A stretch of DNA of 20,855 nt from Hypsibius dujardini (Eukaryota > Tardigrada > Eutardigrada > Parachela > Hypsibiidae), in NCBI GenBank assembly GCA_001579985.1, contig LRSR01004813.1, forward strand, positions 1-20,855, written 5' to 3'. The position numbers were made by a program, and so were the translations under genes. This document shows, in pieces, positions 16,806 through 20,855 of the stretch. The first letter of the stretch is position 1. Each line of letters opens with the position of its first letter. The notes beneath the pieces were generated by a model. It worked only from the letters and a program-made list of their open reading frames with translations. It ran no database searches and was not told the origin of the DNA.

Positions 16806-17247
16806 TCAACGGCAAAAGCATTCGTTCGCCGGACGATCACTGCATAAGTCCTCTCGATCATTACGGACCTGCTCCTTCCGGTCCAGCTCCGCGAGAATCT
16901 TCGAGCAGCACGCCGACCGAAAGCGCTCGCACTTGGCCCCGTAACGCGCCGTCGTCGGGAGAGTGGGGATATTGTGAAAGCTCTCCAAAATCTTCACCGG
17001 ATCCGGGCTCAGCGGCAGATTACGGCGTTCTAGACCATACCAAAAGTTACTCAATCAACCAATCAAGCAACGAAGACGCATGCTGTATACCGATGTGTGA
17101 GAGGGGCTTGGTCTTGGCGTCTTCATGGCCGGCCGACGCGGAGTCGGCAGCAGGCGAAGCTGGTCCGGCAGCTACTAGAGCAGCCAGCACGGTCACTGAC
17201 GCGAGGAACATGAGAAGAGCGGCGCTGGTTCCACGTAAAACCGCCAT
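16806..17247 (-). CDS. Small secreted six-cysteine protein, two exons
   Basis: Exon 1 (17247-17091) and exon 2 (17029-16806) join at ATCG|GTATAC ... GTCTAG|AACG across a 61-nt intron. The join restores one frame of 126 residues plus TGA. The ATG at 17247 has G at -3 and G at +4. Residues 1-27 are a clear signal peptide: a basic start (MAVLRG), then a hydrophobic core (LLMFLASVTVLAALVAA). There is no later membrane segment. The mature part has an alanine/acidic spacer, an ERR dibasic site at 53-55, and six cysteines at 86, 93, 94, 115, 123 and 125 (C-x6-CC-x20-C-x7-C-x-C), an even number fitting three disulfides. I do not recognise the family. It could be a secreted effector, a peptide hormone precursor or a protease-inhibitor-like fold. 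Without splicing the two frames do not connect, so a transcript is needed for proof. Confidence 0.6.
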
Positions 17248-17269
17248 GTCTGACTACTGCAGGCTTTCC

Positions 17270-17358
17270 AAGGCATGTGTCTGTGCGTGTGCATGTGCGT
17301 GTGTGCGTGCGTGGGTGTATGTGTGGGTGGGTGGGTGTGTGGGTAGGTGTGTGTCTGT

Positions 17359-17428
<70 letters not shown>

Positions 17429-17460
17429 TGCGTGTGCGTGTGTGCGTGTGTGCGCGCGCA
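17270..17460. repeat. GT/CA dinucleotide tract
   Basis: Imperfect flanks around a long pure GT core (about 17364-17420); alternating purine-pyrimidine DNA able to adopt Z form. Confidence 0.95.
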
Positions 17461-17795
17461 TTGGTCCATTGGACAGAATTCAGTATTTGAGGTTTGGGTT
17501 AATTTGTCAACGTGCGTTCCCTCGAGTGACAGTGTGGGGCAAAGAAGAGATTCCAATCAGATTCGTATGCGTATGGCTATCGGTGTGACCTTTGGTATGG
17601 TATCAGGTGGGAGTAGTGGACTGATCTCACAGTCCCAGGGGGCGCCACCAGTTTTAGTTGTCAGAAACTGCTTATTCTGCCGGTTTCTTAGAATGAAATT
17701 CAGTCTACATGGAAATAAACATTTCTCGAGGTCTTTTCATCGGAAATTTCATTTGGAATCGATTGGCATCAGCCAAATACTATTCGGGACTCGGG

Positions 17796-17879
17796 GGGCG
17801 GAGCTATGGCTCAATCTTCGGAAACTACGTTCGCAGTCTAAGCGCTTTTTGAGAATTGGACATAGCCGTAGCTCCGCCC
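17796..17879. repeat. Short inverted repeat with GGGCGGAGCTA arms
   Basis: Arms GGGCGGAGCTATGGCT (17796-17811) and the inverse of GGGCGGAGCTACGGCT (17864-17879) match at 15 of 16 bases around a 52-nt interior. They may be the termini of a small element. Confidence 0.6.
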
Positions 17880-17936
17880 ATTGACAACCGAAAAATAACC
17901 CACTTCCGTTACATGAGAATTTCTACTGAGCTTTAA

Positions 17937-18165
17937 GTATGAGGTGAAGTCTGTATTTCGGCTCACCTTCCAGTTAGTCCGTAAATCGGCTCACTCGTGG
18001 TTTCTGTTTGGTGGAAGGTGCTTGATTGTTTGATTTTCGACAATGTTTTAGTATACTAGAATATAGTACAAGAAATCAAACAATCAAGCACTTGCCATCA
18101 CCCATGAGTAAACCGATTTACGGACCAACTGGAGGGTGAGCCGAATTACAGACTTCTCCTCATAC
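17937..18165. mobile_element. Foldback / MITE-like inverted repeat
   Basis: The left arm 17937-18035 and right arm 18073-18165 are imperfect inverted copies. They share GTATGAGG(T/A)GAAGTCTGTA, TTCGGCTCACC, AGTCCGTAAATCGG-type and TGCTTGATTGTTTGATT blocks. The loop is about 37 nt. No protein, and no clear target-site duplication. Transcribed, it would form a long hairpin. Confidence 0.65.
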
Positions 18166-18438
18166 GGGAGAGAAGTGAGGAGGAAAAAGCTTTCGCGCAT
18201 GAATGAAAATCGTTGAACTTACTTTTTTTCCGCTTTTTTTACTTCATGCGTGATCAGTTTCCGGTAGAGGAGTTATACGCACTATTTACACAGACAGCCA
18301 GAAGTGAAAGGGTTCAAGAAAAAAGAAGCAGACTGACCAGCGACAGTTGTGTGCAAAATACTGTTAGTGGAACGTAAAGAACGATTAACGCGTGAATTTC
18401 GTTTATCATGAACATGAAGTGAATATTCACATTGAACT

Positions 18439-18468
18439 ATAAATAAATAAATAAATAATAAATAAATA
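18439..18468. repeat. TAAA repeat
   Basis: Contains plus-strand AATAAA copies, but no plus-strand gene ends here. Confidence 0.9.
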
Positions 18469-18582
18469 CCGCATCGCAAGTGTCGAAGCTATATTGTTGA
18501 TAAGTCTATACCGAATAAGTGATAGTTCCAATTCATTCGTGCCTAGTGACGTTCCTTGCGGTGGGCGTGGCAGGACAGGGTC

Positions 18583-18940
18583 CTACATGCTTGTGTCTGT
18601 GTCGCCAGGTGTCGCCTCACGGACATCGTCGTTCGGGATGAGATGGTAGCTCTGCACGGCCAGTCCGTTGTTGCCGCGATCCTTCAGCAGCTCCGTGCCG
18701 CGATCCTTGGCCGAGTGCCTGCGCATGACGTGAGTCGGCGGCAGGACCTCCAGCATGGCGCTGGACATGCGCCGGAAAGGATCGAAGGGGCTCATCGGAG
18801 ACATGGGAGACATGCCCTGGTCGTTGAGGTCCTTCACCACCTCCATGTCGATTTTCTCTAGATCGTCCTTACACAAGTGGTACACGATGCCGGCCCCGAA
18901 GGCATCACCCAAGACGTTGATCGATGTCCGGATACGATCC
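18583..18940 (-). CDS. Glutamate transporter last exon: end of TM8 and cytoplasmic tail
   Basis: Follows TGCTTTTTTAAG. It encodes [19 protein letters not shown] (end of TM8) and a hydrophilic tail. The tail contains a reiterated [13 protein letters not shown], two KDRG segments, and the final TDTSM. The serine-proline repeats are candidate proline-directed kinase sites. No minus-strand AATAAA was found soon after the stop. Confidence 0.9.
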
Positions 18941-19984
18941 CTTAAAAAAGCACAAATTGTGTCTGTGTCTGTGTGTCTGTGTCTGTGTTTATGTCTGTGT
19001 CTGTGCCTGTGTCTGTGTCTGTGTGTCTGTGTGTCTGTGTGTCTGTGTCTGTATGTCTGTGTGTCTGTGTCTGTGTCTGTGCCTGTGTCTGTGTCTGTGT
19101 CTGTGTCTGTGTCTGTTGTCTGTGTCTGTGTCTGTGTCTGTGTCTGCTGTGTCTGTGTCTGTGTCTGTGTCTGTGTCTGTCCTTTATATTGTCTGCCTTA
19201 CAGTAGCCAGTCCACGGCGATTATATAGGTTACATCAGACGTGGGCAACCCAACGGATGTAAGAACCAGAACTGCAACAAATATCCCATTTGAAAACATC
19301 GGGACTCGCAGCGGTGAGTAGACAATACTTACGCATAGTGACTAAGCCGGCACTGGGAACACTGGCGGCGCCAATACTTGCTGCAGTGGCCGTCAAGCTG
19401 CAAATGTCGACGCTTATTAGCATGATGATGCAGTAGGATCGTGATCTGAAGGCTGACTTACCTAACGGTGATGACCTGCCCAATGGTGAGTTCCATCCGG
19501 TTTAGTTGAGCGATGAATATAGCTGCCACGGCTTCGTACAGAGCAGTCCCATCCATATTGACCGTTGCCCCGACTGCAAAGGGGAGATTTGTTTGTCAAT
19601 ATATTACGAGGAGGAAGATACTGTGCTGATGCAATTGCCACTGTTTGTCTGTGTCTGTGGAACCCAATGTCTATGTCTTCCCAAGAAAATCTTCTGTGCA
19701 TTTCATTACGTAAAGCCCATTGTCATTTTCGTCCAAAAACTTTTCAGGGCGGCAGCGGCTAACCTGGTAATACGAATCTGGTAACTCGTTTGTCGATCCC
19801 GTTGTTCTCCTCCAAACACCGGAACGTAATAGGCAAAGTGGCCGCACTAAATGAAAGTAAAACTGAATTGAACTTGCCGTCCTTCAATAAGCATATCTGT
19901 CTTGTCTGATTGCCTGCATGCATGCCTGAATGTCTGCCTGTCTGGCTGTTTGTCTGTCTGCTTGTCTGTCTGCTTGTCTGTCTG

Positions 19985-20051
<67 letters not shown>

Positions 20052-20699
20052 GCCTGTCTGCCTGCCTGCCTGCTTGCTTGCCTGTCTACCTGTTTGTCTG
20101 TCTGTTTGTCTGTCTGTCTAATCTGCATGAAAAGGGAAAATGCTTCTCATCTTTTTCACGGACCTTGATGCTGTGCCAAGCGCCATAACCCAAGCCTGCA
20201 GCATGCCTCGGAAGAAGGTCCAGGGGTTTTTGCGCGTCACCAAGAAGTAGATGCCCGGGAGGACGATGATGGCGTGGACAGCTAGTCCACACAGCACCGT
20301 CACCATATACATGCCCAGCATTCGGGCCGTGTCGGCGATGTTAGCCACTTCGAGAATTTTCCCCGAGATCAGACACATAATCCCGATGGGGGAGTACCAG
20401 ATGACTAGCTTCACCAGACTGCAAGCAAGACATGTCGTATATGTCGGGACTTGCTTTTTTCTTCCTTTACCACAAGCGAAAAACACATGGCTCACCGCAT
20501 GATAATTTCATTGAGTACGAAGAAGAAGTTTGTCATGACTTGACCTTCGGGACCTGAAACCCAATTATACGTATAGATAAATGAAAAAAACTGCTAGAGC
20601 AAAATATCACTGCTAGACCTAACCCATTGCTCCAAGTATGATGCCGAAGCCGATGCTGAATGTAATCAAACCGAGGACATTCATTCCATCTTTCAATAC
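18583..20699 (-). CDS. SLC1-family excitatory amino acid (glutamate) transporter, 3' eight exons, partial
   Basis: Minus-strand exons: 20699-20624, 20553-20496, 20418-20164, 19846-19764, 19573-19462, 19397-19333, 19271-19202, 18940-18583. Phases agree throughout, 1077 nt, 358 residues plus TAG. The 5' exons lie past the right edge. In order: [36 protein letters not shown], the loop [11 protein letters not shown], re-entrant hairpin 1 (ALGTASSAATLP), [22 protein letters not shown]7 with NMDGT, hairpin 2 ([15 protein letters not shown]) and TM8 with [16 protein letters not shown]. The family uses the Na+/K+/H+ gradient to import glutamate or aspartate at the plasma membrane. The TM8 Asp and Arg (DRIR) that bind the amino and side-chain carboxyl groups are present, so an acidic substrate is expected. 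The C-terminal tail (about 100 residues) is long and ends TDTSM, fitting a class I PDZ ligand. Confidence 0.95.
18959..19180. repeat. TGTGTC hexanucleotide tract in the last transporter intron
   Basis: Fills most of the 261-nt intron 19201-18941. Confidence 0.95.
19202..19573 (-). CDS. Glutamate transporter exons for TM7, hairpin 2 and TM8 start
   Basis: Three exons: 19573-19462 ([17 protein letters not shown], the TM7 NMDGT sodium site), 19397-19333 ([22 protein letters not shown], hairpin 2) and 19271-19202 ([20 protein letters not shown]). Introns are only 64 and 61 nt. The 65-nt and 70-nt exons were placed by phase and by conserved motifs. Confidence 0.92.
19764..19846 (-). CDS. Glutamate transporter exon between hairpin 1 and TM7
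   Basis: An 83-nt exon that follows TTTCATTTAG and ends CCAG|GTTAGC. It encodes [16 protein letters not shown] and [11 protein letters not shown], closely following the family pattern. The 317-nt intron before it holds the 19897-20120 TCTG tract. Confidence 0.92.
19897..20120. repeat. TCTG tract in a transporter intron
   Basis: Lies in the 317-nt intron 20163-19847 and reads CAGA on the transcribed sense (minus) strand. Confidence 0.95.
20164..20699 (-). CDS. Glutamate transporter exons for TM4-TM6 and start of hairpin 1
   Basis: Exons 20699-20624, 20553-20496 and 20418-20164. The first starts in phase 0 after CTCGTTTAG with [11 protein letters not shown]. The last carries [16 protein letters not shown], two hydrophobic segments and [15 protein letters not shown], and ends at ALGTAS, splitting hairpin 1 at AG|GTCCGT. 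Confidence 0.92.
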
Positions 20700-20798
20700 C
20701 TAAACGAGACGATAAACAAGACATGAAAAAACCGTGCACTAAAGAGCCATCATGACAGATATCCTCCTTTTCCTGGGACATATGTAATAAGTAACTGC

Positions 20799-20855
20799 CT
20801 ATGTGTCTGTGTCTATGTCTGTGTCTGTCTGTGTCTGTGTCTGTGTCTGTGTCTG
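20799..20855. repeat. TGTGTC tract cut by the right edge
   Basis: Same hexanucleotide type as 18959-19180, in the next upstream transporter intron. Confidence 0.9.

Larger units (their letters stand above)
17248..18582. other. Intergenic region between the secreted-protein gene and the transporter
   Basis: Contains a GT tract (17270-17460) upstream of the secreted-protein ATG, the two inverted-repeat elements, and a TAAA run (18439-18468). A TGCAG/TAGTCAG acceptor-like site at 17256-17260 (minus) just before the ATG at 17247 could receive a leader exon. Otherwise nothing supportable. Confidence 0.55.

Noticed and set aside
16754-17884. 376-codon plus-strand open frame
   Set aside because: Antisense to the secreted-protein gene, whose minus strand has signal peptide, splice sites and cysteines. 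The second half is a GT tract (VCVCV) and then the inverted-repeat DNA.

Overview
This is a stretch of animal nuclear DNA. It holds at least four intron-containing genes, recognised by joining in-phase exons at GT-AG junctions. None has an intact single open frame longer than its exons. No bacterial, viral or organellar gene was seen. Compact introns (61-200 nt) alternate with introns swollen by CAGA/TCTG tetranucleotide tracts, and the encoded families (ephexin-type RhoGEF, SLC1 glutamate transporter, p21/p27-type CDK inhibitor) are metazoan. My best guess is an invertebrate, possibly a parasitic flatworm. The sequence alone does not prove this.

Layout. 1-2867: repeat-rich DNA with no secure gene; weak exon candidates exist on both strands. 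2868-10365 (+): a complete 15-exon gene for a Rho guanine-nucleotide exchange factor of the ephexin type. The joined frame is 3345 nt (1114 residues plus stop): long low-complexity N-terminus, DH, PH, SH3 and a short basic C-terminal tail. 10366-13436: non-coding or unassigned, with an inverted-repeat-bounded minisatellite. 15181-13437 (-): a two-exon, 169-residue CDKN1-family CDK inhibitor, with a cyclin-binding RxLF, the kinase-binding WNFDF and a p21-like PCNA-binding PIP box that is split by the intron. A CCAAT / AP-1-like / GC-box / TATA arrangement lies upstream, and an 89-bp tandem duplication lies in the presumed leader. 17247-16806 (-): a probable two-exon gene for a small secreted six-cysteine protein of 126 residues, with a 61-nt intron. 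17248-18582: foldback (inverted-repeat) elements and a GT tract. 20699-18583 (-): the last eight exons (358 residues) of an SLC1 excitatory amino acid transporter; its 5' part lies beyond the right edge.

The genes are not obviously one pathway. The RhoGEF and the glutamate transporter suggest neuronal or cell-shape roles, the CDK inhibitor cell-cycle exit. Most interesting are the CDK inhibitor with a vertebrate-p21-like PIP box, the uncharacterised secreted cysteine-rich protein, oppositely oriented intronic repeats that could drive exon circularisation, two inverted-repeat elements, and a 21-bp-periodic array inside RhoGEF exon 1 whose units match the p53-family half-site. Because tetranucleotide tracts stay open in several frames, many long ORFs here are artefacts.
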